From: Pontibacter deserti
GTDB lineage: Bacteria; Bacteroidota; Bacteroidia; Cytophagales; Hymenobacteraceae
DNA: 64,000 bases
Direction of reading: 5' to 3'
Assembly (NCBI RefSeq): GCF_023630255.1
Contig: NZ_JALPRS010000005.1
Coordinates: forward strand, 1-64,000
Part shown: positions 8,315-17,875 of the stretch, in pieces
How the letters are laid out: each line of letters starts with the position of its first letter
Position numbering within the stretch: position 1 is the stretch's first letter
The notes under the pieces: generated by a model
The model's input: only the letters and a program-made list of their open reading frames with translations
Databases searched by the model: none
Told to the model about the DNA's origin: nothing
Translations under genes and position numbers: made by a program

Positions 8315-8851
8315 TTACTCGCAGATCCAGTTGCCGACACTGTCGTCGCGGTAAACGGCTTCAGGCAGGGTGCGCTGGTAAGCCACTATAATAGGAGCCT
8401 CACCTGATGTTGGTTGCAGCTGCATCTGGCCTTCCTGTAGTTGCAGAAACACTTTCCCGTTCTTATCTCCAATTGCTTTTAAGGTGCCGTTTGTATTTCG
8501 CAGTTTATAGCTGTTATAGGTGCTGAGACCAGTAGCTGTTAGTTCTTTTAATGCGAATTTACGTTGGTTAAGCGTCTGGTTTGTTGTGTTTATACCTCTG
8601 GCCGGCACACATTCCACTTTTCCGCCTATCCAGAGGTTCTCACCCAAACATTCTGAGGTTTCCATTATCAGGTCGAAGTATGCTTCGTTGGTGGGCACGG
8701 TAAGGGCTGCCACAGTAACAGGTGGTTGCGCTTTAGGCGGAGCTATACTTGTAGGTTCCTGCTTTTTTTCGGGCTGAGAAGTATACAGCACCACCGCGAG
8801 CAGGAGCAACGAAGATATGTCCGCAATTCTTGATGTAAACGGTATCTTCAT
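8315..8851 (-). CDS. Unrecognised exported or anchored protein
   Basis: A 178-residue protein with no family that I recognise. A hydrophobic segment at about 11-23 looks like an uncleaved signal anchor. A Pro/Lys-rich linker (about 27-45) follows, then a compact domain with two Cys residues in SECLGENLWIGGKVECV and a Cys in the last two residues (WICE). This suggests an extracytoplasmic domain with at least one disulphide. The start is the ATG giving MKIPFTS; a TTG two codons earlier is less likely. It appears monocistronic, with 173 bases separating it from the following MFS gene. Confidence 0.6.
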   Translation of the reverse strand: MKIPFTSRIADISSLLLLAVVLYTSQPEKKQEPTSIAPPKAQPPVTVAALTVPTNEAYFDLIMETSECLGENLWIGGKVECVPARGINTTNQTLNQRKFALKELTATGLSTYNSYKLRNTNGTLKAIGDKNGKVFLQLQEGQMQLQPTSGEAPIIVAYQRTLPEAVYRDDSVGNWICE

Positions 8852-9024
8852 AAGCAAGTAAAAGTTATAAGCGGTGCTATAATTTTATACTTGCAGTTTT
8901 CTGATTTAGTTGTACTGTATACCTGTTTTAAACAATAAAGCTAATGCTGTAACGCGTTAAGTATCAACTGTTTTAAAGGCGGTATTTTTGTTGTCCTATT
9001 TTGCAGGCTGCAGTTGCATTTTAC

Positions 9025-10266
9025 CTATAGTGGTTCCATGTAATTCAGATCTTTGCCGTAAGTTTCGTCCAATGTAAGGATAGAAAATACGGCAATGACC
9101 ATGGATATAACAGCCAACAGCAACGCTCCCGGAACCAGACCTACTCCATCTTTAAGACTTGTGAAAGCAAACGTAAGTGGCACCACTGCTCCTCGCACAA
9201 AATTAGGTACCGTGGTTGTAACCGTAGCTCTTATGTTGGTGCCAAACTGTTCGGCAGCTATCGTTACAAATACAGCCCAATACCCGCTGGCAAACCCCAG
9301 CGCTACACAAAGTATATAGAAGCTGTTAAGCGACAGGTTACTGCTGAAAAGGTACAAGCCAATACTTATACTTAGCAGGAGCAGGAATATCAGCACAATT
9401 GTTCGGCGGTTCTTAAATCGCTGGCTCAGGTAACCACTGGCAAAGTCTCCGAACACCAGGCCTAAATAAGAGAATGATATTGCTTTAGCAGCTGATACAG
9501 TACCCTCTACTCCTAGCGCTACTCCAAATTCCGGAGAGAACGTGATCAGGATGCCCACCATATACCAGATCGGTACGCCTATCAGTATACATTTTAGATA
9601 TTTCCAGAAGCGTTTCGAATTTGTAAACAAGCTCAGGAAATTTCCACGTGTAACATGCGTCTCTTTCAGGTTCTTAAACATCCCGGACTCATAAACTCCT
9701 ACCCTTAGGAATAAAAGCAGCAAACCTAAGCCACCGCCAATAAAATAAGCAGTGCGCCAGCCAAAATATTCGCCAATTATACCGGCAAGTATAGCTCCCG
9801 ATATACCTATAGTTGCTACCACCATGGTTCCATAGCCCCGCTTCTCTTTGGGCAGAACCTCTGATACCAGTGTTATTCCTGCTCCCAACTCCCCGGCAAG
9901 TCCCACACCTGCTATAAACCTTAGTATGGCATAAGTGGGTATATCCGTCACAAAACCATTCAGAATATTAGCAATTGAATAAAGAAAGATAGACCCAAAC
10001 AAAACGGAAAGCCTGCCACGCTTATCTCCCAGAATACCCCAGGCTACACCACCCAGCAGCATACCGGCCATCTGCATGTTTAGTAGCAGCACGCCGTTCT
10101 CCAGCAACTGCGCCTGGTCGGTTATTCCCAGATCCTGAAGACTTGGGATGCGCACAATACTGAAAAGCACAAGGTCGTAGATATCAACAAAGTACCCTAA
10201 TGCTGCAACTATAACAGATGCGTTTAAAAGGTAATGCTTGGTAGTAGCAGGAGACGTAACAGCCAT
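9025..10266 (-). CDS. MFS transporter
   Basis: A 413-residue major facilitator superfamily permease with about 12 membrane helices. TM1 has the sugar/metabolite-proton symporter pattern GYFVDIYDLVLFS. The loop motif GDKRGRLSVLFGS (MFS motif A) is present, and LPKEKRGYGTM marks the middle. It resembles the AAHS/SHS or NiaP-like groups that take up organic acids or vitamins; the substrate cannot be read from the sequence. I start at MAVTSPATT; an upstream in-frame ATG would add 37 residues with no family match. No enzyme or regulator gene adjoins it that would hint at a substrate. Confidence 0.88.
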   Translation of the reverse strand: MAVTSPATTKHYLLNASVIVAALGYFVDIYDLVLFSIVRIPSLQDLGITDQAQLLENGVLLLNMQMAGMLLGGVAWGILGDKRGRLSVLFGSIFLYSIANILNGFVTDIPTYAILRFIAGVGLAGELGAGITLVSEVLPKEKRGYGTMVVATIGISGAILAGIIGEYFGWRTAYFIGGGLGLLLLFLRVGVYESGMFKNLKETHVTRGNFLSLFTNSKRFWKYLKCILIGVPIWYMVGILITFSPEFGVALGVEGTVSAAKAISFSYLGLVFGDFASGYLSQRFKNRRTIVLIFLLLLSISIGLYLFSSNLSLNSFYILCVALGFASGYWAVFVTIAAEQFGTNIRATVTTTVPNFVRGAVVPLTFAFTSLKDGVGLVPGALLLAVISMVIAVFSILTLDETYGKDLNYMEPL

Positions 10267-10446
10267 AGTTCTAATAGTATAGAGAGTTTTAAATATATTC
10301 TTTTCCGGAGAGTAGTGCAATAGCTGCCACTTATAAAGTAGGCCAATAAGGTAGCACAAGAGTTTATACGCCCACAAGTATGGATTTTGAAGAATTAGCT
10401 TTAGCTTAGAACCCTGAACAAAGTATAAATAAACTATAAAGTATAC

Positions 10447-11067
10447 ATGCCTGCTATCTGCCAGAAACTTCAGCTAAAAGCCCCTTATAATTTATTGCTC
10501 CTGAATGCCCCTGCTGGACTAAAAAATGAATTTGAACAGGAAGGCGGTGAAGTAACCGAAGCAGCCACTACTACAACTCAGAATGCTTATGACGTAGTGC
10601 AGCTGTTTGTTGCAAACAAGGAAGAATTAGATATACTGGGGCCGCAGGCTATTTCAGCGCTGAAGCCGGGAGGTATACTCTGGATAGCTTATCCTAAAAA
10701 AACATCAGGTATAAAATCGGACCTTACCCGCGACCATGGCTGGGTAACTATAAAAGAACTGGGATATGAAGGTGTGCGACAAATAGCTATTGATGATACC
10801 TGGTCATCGTTGCGATTCAAGCATCAATCCGAACGAAAGGAGCCCTCTAAAATGGGCGCAGACTATCCTGGTATCGACAGAGTGAACCGCACTGTAACTA
10901 TACCTGCCGATCTGCAGGAGGCTTTACAGCAGGCGAAGGTGCAGGAGCGTTTTGAAAAGTTATCTTTTACTAACAGAAAGGAACATGTAATAGCAGTTCT
11001 GGAAGCGAAGCGTGCTGAAACACGCCAGAGCCGCATAAGCAAAATTGTGGAAAAGCTGCAGGCATAG
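10447..11067 (+). CDS. DUF3052-like / YdeI-OmpD-associated protein
   Basis: A 206-residue protein with two parts. Residues ~1-125 resemble DUF3052-like domains (APYNLLLLNAPAG; LKPGGILWIAYPKK), a fold like a degenerate methyltransferase. Residues ~150-206 match the YdeI/OmpD-associated C-terminal module (LQEALQQAKVQERFEKLSFTNRKEHV). The biochemical role is unknown; the name comes from Salmonella ydeI, linked to antimicrobial peptide resistance. It is divergent from the MFS gene and ends at a strong terminator. Confidence 0.78.
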   Translation: MPAICQKLQLKAPYNLLLLNAPAGLKNEFEQEGGEVTEAATTTTQNAYDVVQLFVANKEELDILGPQAISALKPGGILWIAYPKKTSGIKSDLTRDHGWVTIKELGYEGVRQIAIDDTWSSLRFKHQSERKEPSKMGADYPGIDRVNRTVTIPADLQEALQQAKVQERFEKLSFTNRKEHVIAVLEAKRAETRQSRISKIVEKLQA

Positions 11068-11090
11068 GCATCTGTAAAACAGCTATACTT

Positions 11091-11132
11091 AAAACAGAAA
11101 AGGCGCCTGTATAAGAGCGCCTTTTCTGTTTT
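11091..11132. terminator. Bidirectional terminator
   Basis: A perfect 16-bp stem (AAAACAGAAAAGGCGC and its complement) with a ten-base loop, between the convergent YdeI-like gene and the metal-locus lipoprotein gene. Confidence 0.93.
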
Positions 11133-11148
11133 ATACTTAAGCAGTATA

Positions 11149-11709
11149 CTATTGCTGAATAGTTACGTTAAATTCAACTTCAACATCAGTCTCGCCTTTG
11201 GTAGCATCGCCAGGGGCAGGTGCTTTGGTGCCAGGCTGGTGCTTTAATACTACTTTTAGTGTACCTGTGCTGGCAGCGCCGGTAGTAAAAGTAGTTGCCA
11301 GGCCTAATGGGCGGTTTTCTGAATCTGTGTCAATTGCTTCAACTTCAAGGTTAAGGCCGCTGCTTGGCGTATAAAATACCTGGTGCTCATCTGCTTCTTC
11401 CAGCACTTCATCGTGGATCTCGATAGCAGGAGATTCGTTTTCGTTTAGCAGAGACAGGCTTGCAGTGTAAGTAGTGTTCGCTTTAAGCGTAAGCGTGGTT
11501 TTTACAGGTGCGTCACCGCCTACACCATCCAGGTCTGTATATTTTGCAGATGCTAACTGGCCTTTTTCAGAATCCATATTAAGCTCAACTGTTGTTATTA
11601 GCTCACGGTCTGAAGTTGGATCTGGATCATCGTCGTCGCCGCAACTGGTAGTAACAATAAGAGAACCCATTAATAAAAAGGCCAGGTACGGTCTCAAAAG
11701 CTTCTTCAT
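11149..11709 (-). CDS. Lipoprotein of the putative metal-uptake operon
   Basis: A 186-residue lipoprotein: signal peptide then Cys23 (TTSC) followed by an acidic GDDDDPDP tether. The rest is beta-rich (TTVELNM, TLTLKANTTY, VEFNVTIQQ). Similar Bacteroidota proteins are sometimes named type 1 periplasmic binding fold superfamily and often lie next to a TonB receptor, as here. It is 56 bases downstream of the receptor on the same strand. I place the start at the ATG giving MKKLLRPY; an upstream start would add ten residues before the signal peptide. The binding role is inferred from position only. Confidence 0.7.
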   Translation of the reverse strand: MKKLLRPYLAFLLMGSLIVTTSCGDDDDPDPTSDRELITTVELNMDSEKGQLASAKYTDLDGVGGDAPVKTTLTLKANTTYTASLSLLNENESPAIEIHDEVLEEADEHQVFYTPSSGLNLEVEAIDTDSENRPLGLATTFTTGAASTGTLKVVLKHQPGTKAPAPGDATKGETDVEVEFNVTIQQ

Positions 11710-11765
11710 AAGTAATATTTTATAAAATGATGATAACAAATACGATTATTGAAATAAGGTGATAC

Positions 11766-14198
11766 TTAAATTTTTGTATTCTGTTTTAAATATAGCGGTA
11801 ATTTAATACGAATCAGTAACATTCGTGCAGTTTCGCTGGCAAAAAAACGTAATCGGTTCTGATAATCTCTATAAACCGAGTTTAGCAGATTGTTTCCGGA
11901 CACACTTACCTCAACAGGTTGACGGCCAAACTTTAAAGTAGTTCCTGCTTCTGCCTGCAGCAAAAAGTAACCTTCTGGTGCATCCATCCATGGGTCTGTC
12001 TGCTTATCAGATCGGTTTTGCCGCGCAACCATTAACCCTCCCACCGAAACAAAGCTATTTGTGAAATTAGTCTTGGCCAAATCTCCCAGCTCATATTCCA
12101 AGTCGGCATTTATCCTGTCGGCAGGTATGCCTGGTAAATACTGATCTTCCTGGGTGTTATAAGCCCGAACTATACTTGCCTTTGCATCGAGAACAAGCTT
12201 GTTCAGGAGAAGGGCATAAGACAAGTTAAGATCTGCTCCGTAAAAACGTGCGTCGGCCTGTTTGTAATGATACGATAGGTAAGACCCAAAAACTGTTAAC
12301 ACCGGCTCAGCATCTGGTTGCAGGTAGATGTAATTGTAGATAGTGTTATTGAATATACTTATACCTCCGTTCAGGCGGGCATTGCTGTGGTAGTTTATAG
12401 TTGCACTTGTGTTTATGGCATGCTCTGATACCATATTCGGATCTCCCACTTCATAGGATGCTGTTCCGTGGTGTATGCCATCGGCAAAAAGCTCGTTAGC
12501 ATGAGGCGACCTGGATGCATAGCTCACATTTCCACCGAACGTAAAGTGATACCCAACATCCAGCAACGCTCCAGCACTACCCGACAGGTTATGAAAAGTA
12601 TAAGTTGGCTTGTTGAGGTTATTGTCTCTATCCAGTGCTTTTACATCCATGTTCTTATAGTCGTAGCGTATACCGCCTTCGAGTTGTAGGTTGCCTTTAC
12701 GCCATTTCTCTTCAGCAAAAACACCTGCTGTAAAACTCCTGTAAAATGGTACGAACTTACGCCACAGGTATGTGTTGTCCTGCCAGAGTGTGCTAACGCC
12801 CATACTGCCCGAGATTTCGGAAGGTAATTCATGCTCCCACACCAATTCAGTAGTATGCGTTAGCAAATCCAGGTGCAGGTCAGGGCGGTTAGGGTCATCT
12901 TCCGGCTCATCTTTATCAAACTCTTCCCGCACGTTTTTCTGAAAAGCATACGTAAACAACAGCTTACCAATGTCTCCGGTAGTATAGTAACTCTTCAGCT
13001 TCAGGAGATGGTGGTTGATGTCCTGGTATGGCCGGGCGATAGTATAACTGAATTCACCTGTTTCTTCAGGCCTGCCGCGGGCAATGGCATTCAGCATATC
13101 TGTGGTGCTGTTAATGTGCGCCGATGTGAGCAACCCAACTTTAGAATGAAACAAACTATAATAGGCTTCTGTCCCGAATTTTTCACGGTTGTAGCCAAGC
13201 GTTGCCGCCAAGTTCTGCTCTTCAAAGCCTGTATTCTTCAGGTTATACTCCGGCGTATGAGAATCACCGGCTTTTTTAAGAGAAGTATGTAGTCGCCAAC
13301 TGATAGGTTGTTTCTGTAATCGGCCCTGCAGCAAACCAGAAACTGAACCCATCCGGCCATTAGTGCCACCTATCAGGCCAATATTACCGCTTATACCTGC
13401 TGTATCGGGCATTGGGCTTGGGTTTACAAGTATAGTTCCGGCAATAGCATCAGAACCGTAGCGAACACCGGCAGCGCCTTTTACCACTTTAAGTTCTGTG
13501 GCAGCGAGCGGGTCAATTTCCGGAGCATGTTCGTCGCCCCATTGTTGTGCCTCGTGCCGCACCCCATTGTTAAGTATAAGTACGCGGCTGCCACTCATGC
13601 CATGTATAACAGGCTTCGATACGTTTGGCCCAGTTTGTAAGGAGCTTACGCCTGGCAGCTTCTCCAGTGCTTTCCCTAAAGCCATGCCTTCTGTCTGCTG
13701 CAGTTGCCTGCCAGCTAATACTTCCGTAGCCTGTGCTTCAGTTATAACTTTTGTACTTACTACTTCCACCGAGCGCAGCATGGCAGCATCAGAGTGCAAT
13801 TGCAGATCTCTTACCGAAGATGTGGTGATTCTGTAAGAATATGCCTCTGTAGTATAGCCAATAAAGCTTACTTTAAAAGTATAAGTACCCTGGCACACAT
13901 GATGAAAATGATAATTACCATAAGCATCAGCAATCGCAGCGCGGTCTAGTTGCGGAATATAGATGGTAGCGCCTGGTAAAGGAGCCCGGGTATCATGATC
14001 CAGCACCTTACCAGATATGGTTAGGCCACAATCCTGCACAGCGCCTGTAGCACCAACATGTGGCAGCATATCCTGGGCAGCCAGTGGCAGTGCAGCCATA
14101 AACAATGGCAGCAAAAACAGCAGTTTCTGCAGATTTCTATTTATATACACAATAAGATAAAAATTAAAGTAACGGCAGCTGCAAGAGTGCCTTTGCAT
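11766..14198 (-). CDS. TonB-dependent receptor, ZnuD-like
   Basis: An outer-membrane TonB-dependent receptor of up to 810 residues. After the signal peptide (ending PLAAQ) there is a carboxypeptidase-like regulatory domain (about 58-140), a plug domain (about 160-265) and a beta-barrel to the C-terminus. The plug contains HGMSGSRVLILNNGVRHEAQQWGDEHAPEIDP-type sequence, which is typical of the ZnuD/metal-receptor subgroup. A His-rich small protein is encoded upstream and a lipoprotein downstream, giving a probable zinc or other divalent-metal uptake operon. The start is uncertain: a GTG at codon 17 would give a more ordinary signal peptide. Substrate is inferred from subgroup and neighbours. 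Confidence 0.87.
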   Translation of the reverse strand: MQRHSCSCRYFNFYLIVYINRNLQKLLFLLPLFMAALPLAAQDMLPHVGATGAVQDCGLTISGKVLDHDTRAPLPGATIYIPQLDRAAIADAYGNYHFHHVCQGTYTFKVSFIGYTTEAYSYRITTSSVRDLQLHSDAAMLRSVEVVSTKVITEAQATEVLAGRQLQQTEGMALGKALEKLPGVSSLQTGPNVSKPVIHGMSGSRVLILNNGVRHEAQQWGDEHAPEIDPLAATELKVVKGAAGVRYGSDAIAGTILVNPSPMPDTAGISGNIGLIGGTNGRMGSVSGLLQGRLQKQPISWRLHTSLKKAGDSHTPEYNLKNTGFEEQNLAATLGYNREKFGTEAYYSLFHSKVGLLTSAHINSTTDMLNAIARGRPEETGEFSYTIARPYQDINHHLLKLKSYYTTGDIGKLLFTYAFQKNVREEFDKDEPEDDPNRPDLHLDLLTHTTELVWEHELPSEISGSMGVSTLWQDNTYLWRKFVPFYRSFTAGVFAEEKWRKGNLQLEGGIRYDYKNMDVKALDRDNNLNKPTYTFHNLSGSAGALLDVGYHFTFGGNVSYASRSPHANELFADGIHHGTASYEVGDPNMVSEHAINTSATINYHSNARLNGGISIFNNTIYNYIYLQPDAEPVLTVFGSYLSYHYKQADARFYGADLNLSYALLLNKLVLDAKASIVRAYNTQEDQYLPGIPADRINADLEYELGDLAKTNFTNSFVSVGGLMVARQNRSDKQTDPWMDAPEGYFLLQAEAGTTLKFGRQPVEVSVSGNNLLNSVYRDYQNRLRFFASETARMLLIRIKLPLYLKQNTKI

Positions 14199-14316
14199 AT
14201 AAAAGCAACTATAACTAGGTTAAAGTTGCGAAGGTCTGTATATCTGCAAGACCAACAGTTCTGCCGAAATATGCTGGCTAAGTACAAGCTATAGGTATCC
14301 GGCAGATGAGGGGAGG

Positions 14317-14640
14317 TTACACGATTGGCGGGCCGCGGAGATAAGAAAAGGTGTGGCTGGTGCTATGCCACCTAGTATGGTAATAGTTGAAATAAGCAGT
14401 CTCTGAAACCGCTGATGCTACATTTATACTTGTTATCGTTCCCTGAAAAGGGACATTGAAGATATCTTCTACAGTACAATGTTTATGTTTCTGACCGATC
14501 TGCGCTTTATGGGCATCAGTATGGTCGGCATGTATGGTGTGGGTATGCGGATGCAGTTCAAGTATAAGCGCGTCTGGCACCATGGCTCTGGTAAAGAGCA
14601 GGAGCAACAGGATGGCGATATAGTTGGTAAATCGATACAT
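14317..14640 (-). CDS. Small His-rich exported protein
   Basis: A 107-residue protein with an N-terminal hydrophobic signal or anchor (about 6-24) and a histidine-dense stretch (HPHTHTIHADHTDAHK at about 31-46, then KHKHC). Short His-rich proteins of this kind often precede metal-type TonB receptors in Bacteroidota and may buffer or sense metal in the periplasm; this role is inferred. It is the first gene of the three-gene operon, 118 bases before the receptor. A TATATTTG promoter element lies 18 bases upstream of its ATG. Confidence 0.72.
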   Translation of the reverse strand: MYRFTNYIAILLLLLFTRAMVPDALILELHPHTHTIHADHTDAHKAQIGQKHKHCTVEDIFNVPFQGTITSINVASAVSETAYFNYYHTRWHSTSHTFSYLRGPPIV

Positions 14641-14658
14641 TTTAAACAGGTACTTCTA

Positions 14659-14666
14659 CAAATATA
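14659..14666 (-). promoter_or_regulatory. TAnnTTTG promoter element, metal operon
   Basis: TATATTTG on the minus strand, 18 bases before the start of the His-rich gene, matches the Bacteroidota -7 consensus. No TTG-type -33 element is seen at the expected distance, which would fit an activator- or repressor-controlled promoter. Confidence 0.55.
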
Positions 14667-14685
14667 ACAATATCTGTCACATTGT
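14667..14685. promoter_or_regulatory. Candidate operator dyad
   Basis: ACAAT-N9-ATTGT abuts the upstream side of the -7 element of the metal operon, where a metal-responsive repressor could bind. The inverted repeat is short and the assignment is tentative. Confidence 0.35.
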
Positions 14686-14896
14686 TGCTTTCACGTATAC
14701 GATTTTGACTGTGTTACATCCGAAAGGTTTAATCTGTCAGAAATAACACAAGAATAACCTGATTTTATACTTGAAATACTTAATCGCTGACAACTTGTCG
14801 CAGTATCGGAGGTATAGCTATTACTGGAACACGATTTGAAAGTGGCTGAGCAGAAGCAAATCTTATAACGATATAGCATAACTATAACCTACAAAC

Positions 14897-16720
14897 ATGG
14901 AAGAAAGAGGCAGTATCTCGATTCATACCGAGAACATTTTCCCGATCATCAAGAAGTTTTTATACTCTGATCATGAGATTTTCCTGAGAGAGCTGGTAAG
15001 TAATGCCGTAGATGCAACGCAAAAAGTAAAGCGACTGGCTGCTATCGGCGAGTACAAAGGCGACCTTGGCGACCTGACCGTTAAGGTAAGCGTGGATAAA
15101 GATGCCCGTACCATTACCATTGCTGACCAGGGTATCGGTATGACAGCCGAAGAGATCAAAAAATATATCAACCAGATTGCGTTTTCGGGTGCAGAGGAGT
15201 TTGTGGAGCGTTACAAAGAAGCCGGAGACAGAAGCCAGATCATCGGGCAGTTCGGTCTTGGGTTCTATTCTGCATTTATGGTGGCCGACCGCGTAGAGAT
15301 CGTTACAAAATCTTATCAGGAAGGCGCTGAGTCAGCACATTGGTCTTGCGATGGCAGTACTGAATTTGCCATTAAAGAAGCTCATAAAGAAAACAGAGGT
15401 ACCAATGTGATACTTAACGTAGCCTCAGATTCGGAAGAGTTTTTAGAGCCTGCCCGCATCAGAACTATACTTACCAAATATTGCAAGTTCTTGCCGGTGC
15501 CTGTTGAGTTCGAAGGCGAGGTGATTAACAACCCGAACCCGATCTGGACAAAGCAGCCAAGCGAACTTACTGACGAGGACTATAAGAATTTCTACAAGGA
15601 GCTTTACCCGTTCTCAGAAGCGCCGCTATTCTGGATTCACCTGAACGTGGACTATCCGTTTAACCTGACTGGTATTCTATACTTCCCTAAGATCAAGAAT
15701 GACTTTGAGCTGCAGCGCAACAAAATTCAACTTTACTCGCGCCAGGTGTTTATTACTGATGAAGTAAAAGACGTGGTGCCTGAGTTCCTGATGCTGCTGC
15801 ACGGTGTTATCGATTCGCCGGACATTCCGCTGAACGTAAGCCGCTCATTCCTGCAGGCCGACTCCAGCGTGAAGAAGATCAATACTTACATCACTAAAAA
15901 GGTAGCTGATAAACTGGCAGAGATATTTAAGAAAGACCGCGAAACGTTTGAGAAGAACTGGGATGACATTAACGTGTTTGTAAAGTATGGCATGCTAAGC
16001 GACGACAAGTTCTATGAGAAAGCCAAAGACTTTGTGCTGCTGCAGAGCATCGATAACAAATACTATACTATAGAAGAGTATAAAGCACTTACGCAGGCTA
16101 ACCAGACAGATAAAAATGGTAACCTGGTACTGCTTTATACAACAGATGCAGACAAGCAACATGCCTTTATAGAGGCCGCTCAGAACCGTAGCTACGATGT
16201 AGTTAAACTGGATTCACTGATCGACAGCCACTTTATAGGTATGCTGGAGCAGAAACTAGAAAAAACTACCCTGAAGCGCGTTGACTCTGAAACAATAGAG
16301 AAACTAATCGAGAAGGACGAAGCCAAAGAAAGCGTACTGAACGATAAGGAAAAAGAAACGCTGAAAGGCATTTATGAAACGGCTATTGATAACAAAAATA
16401 TGCATGTAGAGGTAGCTGCTATGTCGCCGGACGATGCGCCAGTTGTAATTACATTGCCTGAGTTTATGCGCCGCATGAAAGACATGAGTCGTGCAGGTGG
16501 TGGCGGTATGATGTTTATGGGTGATATGCCGGATACTTATAACGTTACTATAAACGCTAACCACACGCTTAACCAGCGCATCCTGAATACAAAGGAAGAT
16601 AACAAAGCACGTATTGCACGACAGGCTTTCGATCTTGCGTTATTGTCTCAGAACATGCTTTCGGGGGCGGCACTTACGAGCTTCGTGAAGCGCAGCTTTG
16701 AGCTTATTGATAAAGAATAG
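14897..16720 (+). CDS. htpG: Chaperone HtpG (Hsp90)
   Basis: A 607-residue bacterial Hsp90. The GHKL ATPase motifs are all visible: LRELVSNAVDA, DQGIGM and the lid with GQFGLGFYSAF, then GTNV. The middle domain has the NVSRSFLQ motif. The C-terminal dimerisation domain is present. It is a cytosolic ATP-dependent chaperone. Length is a little shorter than E. coli HtpG (624), normal for the family. It is divergent from the metal operon and ends at its own terminator. Confidence 0.97.
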   Translation: MEERGSISIHTENIFPIIKKFLYSDHEIFLRELVSNAVDATQKVKRLAAIGEYKGDLGDLTVKVSVDKDARTITIADQGIGMTAEEIKKYINQIAFSGAEEFVERYKEAGDRSQIIGQFGLGFYSAFMVADRVEIVTKSYQEGAESAHWSCDGSTEFAIKEAHKENRGTNVILNVASDSEEFLEPARIRTILTKYCKFLPVPVEFEGEVINNPNPIWTKQPSELTDEDYKNFYKELYPFSEAPLFWIHLNVDYPFNLTGILYFPKIKNDFELQRNKIQLYSRQVFITDEVKDVVPEFLMLLHGVIDSPDIPLNVSRSFLQADSSVKKINTYITKKVADKLAEIFKKDRETFEKNWDDINVFVKYGMLSDDKFYEKAKDFVLLQSIDNKYYTIEEYKALTQANQTDKNGNLVLLYTTDADKQHAFIEAAQNRSYDVVKLDSLIDSHFIGMLEQKLEKTTLKRVDSETIEKLIEKDEAKESVLNDKEKETLKGIYETAIDNKNMHVEVAAMSPDDAPVVITLPEFMRRMKDMSRAGGGGMMFMGDMPDTYNVTINANHTLNQRILNTKEDNKARIARQAFDLALLSQNMLSGAALTSFVKRSFELIDKE

Positions 16721-16751
16721 TGAACGATTAGTATTATACCTACAGTTTAAG

Positions 16752-16778
16752 GGCGGTGCCACATGGTGCCGCCTTTTT
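16752..16778 (+). terminator. Rho-independent terminator after htpG
   Basis: A nine-pair GC-rich stem with two wobbles (GGCGGTGCC), a four-base loop and five T residues, about 30 bases after the htpG stop. Confidence 0.85.
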
Positions 16779-16957
16779 GCATTTCATGAAACTTAGAGGC
16801 CGCAGCTACAGTTATAGGCCAAGTTGGCTGATATATGATTTATCCCCATATTTACGTTACACTTAAAAGTTAAATTACTAATTGGTTGATTTAAAGTATA
16901 GGCTATACTTTGCTGGTCAGTAAGATTAAAGTAATTCACTCATTCGCTCATTAATTA

Positions 16958-17875
16958 ATGACAAGTCACTCTCTTCGGCTGGTTTATACTTTGGTAACAG
17001 GTCTGTTTTTACTGACGCTGGGTGGCTGTGGTGAGCCTAAATGGAACAGCGATTACAACCTGAATCAGGCACAGCTAAAGCAAAATCCCAAAGCTGCTGA
17101 TTCTGCCGCACTAGCCTCTGCCGATACTACCAAGCCTGACATTACAGCATCTTCGCTGGTGAATGATGTTGAGAAGAAAGAGAAGAAGAAGCAAAAGAAA
17201 CGAAGCCGTTATTTTCTGGGAGAAAAAGTGCAGCGTGGCTTTACCCGTACCGGCCGCGACGAGCGCGAAACATTAGAGCTGTTTAGCTACCTGCCGGAGC
17301 ACAAAGAACCCAACGCTTATGCCCAGGAAAAATATGTGTATGATACAAAGCGTAAAAAAATAGGCAAAGTACGTGGTGATGTAGACCCGGATCGCTACAA
17401 ACTGTTGCATGGCCCTTACAAGAAAACGTACGGCGATGTGGTAATTGAAGAAGGTTTCTTTTACATCGGTACAAAACACCTGCGCTGGGAAAAGTATAAA
17501 CGTGATGGCACCCTGGCCGACAAAGCACATTATGACAAAGGCTTTCTGCGCGATGCAGTAATTACGTACTATGGTGGCAACAAAGACAAAATAAAGGAAA
17601 TCATACCTTATGCTTATGGTGAAGTGCAGGGTACGTACTACAAGTTTTATGAGAACGGTCAGGTAGAATGGGTTGGTAACTACGATAAAGGTCGCAAAGT
17701 AGGCACCTGGATCAAGCATTATAGCTTTAAAAACCGCCGCCATTATGAATTTCAATACCCGGAAACAGCTTACGAGCCACAGACAGAACCGGTATTAGTT
17801 AAAGAATACGATCGGCATGGTACGCTTGTATTTGAAAAAGGGAAGATTGACAAACGGTCGGCGCAACGTCAGTGA
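16958..17875 (+). CDS. MORN-repeat-like lipoprotein
   Basis: A 305-residue lipoprotein (LGGC, Cys24). A low-complexity linker carries a Lys-rich block (KKEKKKQKKRSR, about 74-85). The C-terminal half has repeated short beta units such as GTYYKFYENGQVEWVGNYDKGRKVGTW, which are like the MORN_2/YwqK-type repeats common in Bacteroidota. The specific role is unknown; it is probably a periplasmic or outer-membrane protein. Its last seven bases overlap the end of the convergent yraN-like gene. Confidence 0.75.
   Translation: MTSHSLRLVYTLVTGLFLLTLGGCGEPKWNSDYNLNQAQLKQNPKAADSAALASADTTKPDITASSLVNDVEKKEKKKQKKRSRYFLGEKVQRGFTRTGRDERETLELFSYLPEHKEPNAYAQEKYVYDTKRKKIGKVRGDVDPDRYKLLHGPYKKTYGDVVIEEGFFYIGTKHLRWEKYKRDGTLADKAHYDKGFLRDAVITYYGGNKDKIKEIIPYAYGEVQGTYYKFYENGQVEWVGNYDKGRKVGTWIKHYSFKNRRHYEFQYPETAYEPQTEPVLVKEYDRHGTLVFEKGKIDKRSAQRQ

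Noticed and set aside
10267..10377. A 37-residue N-terminal extension of the MFS transporter
   Set aside because: The family begins just before the first helix, at MAVTSPATT; the extension is not like a transporter N-terminus.
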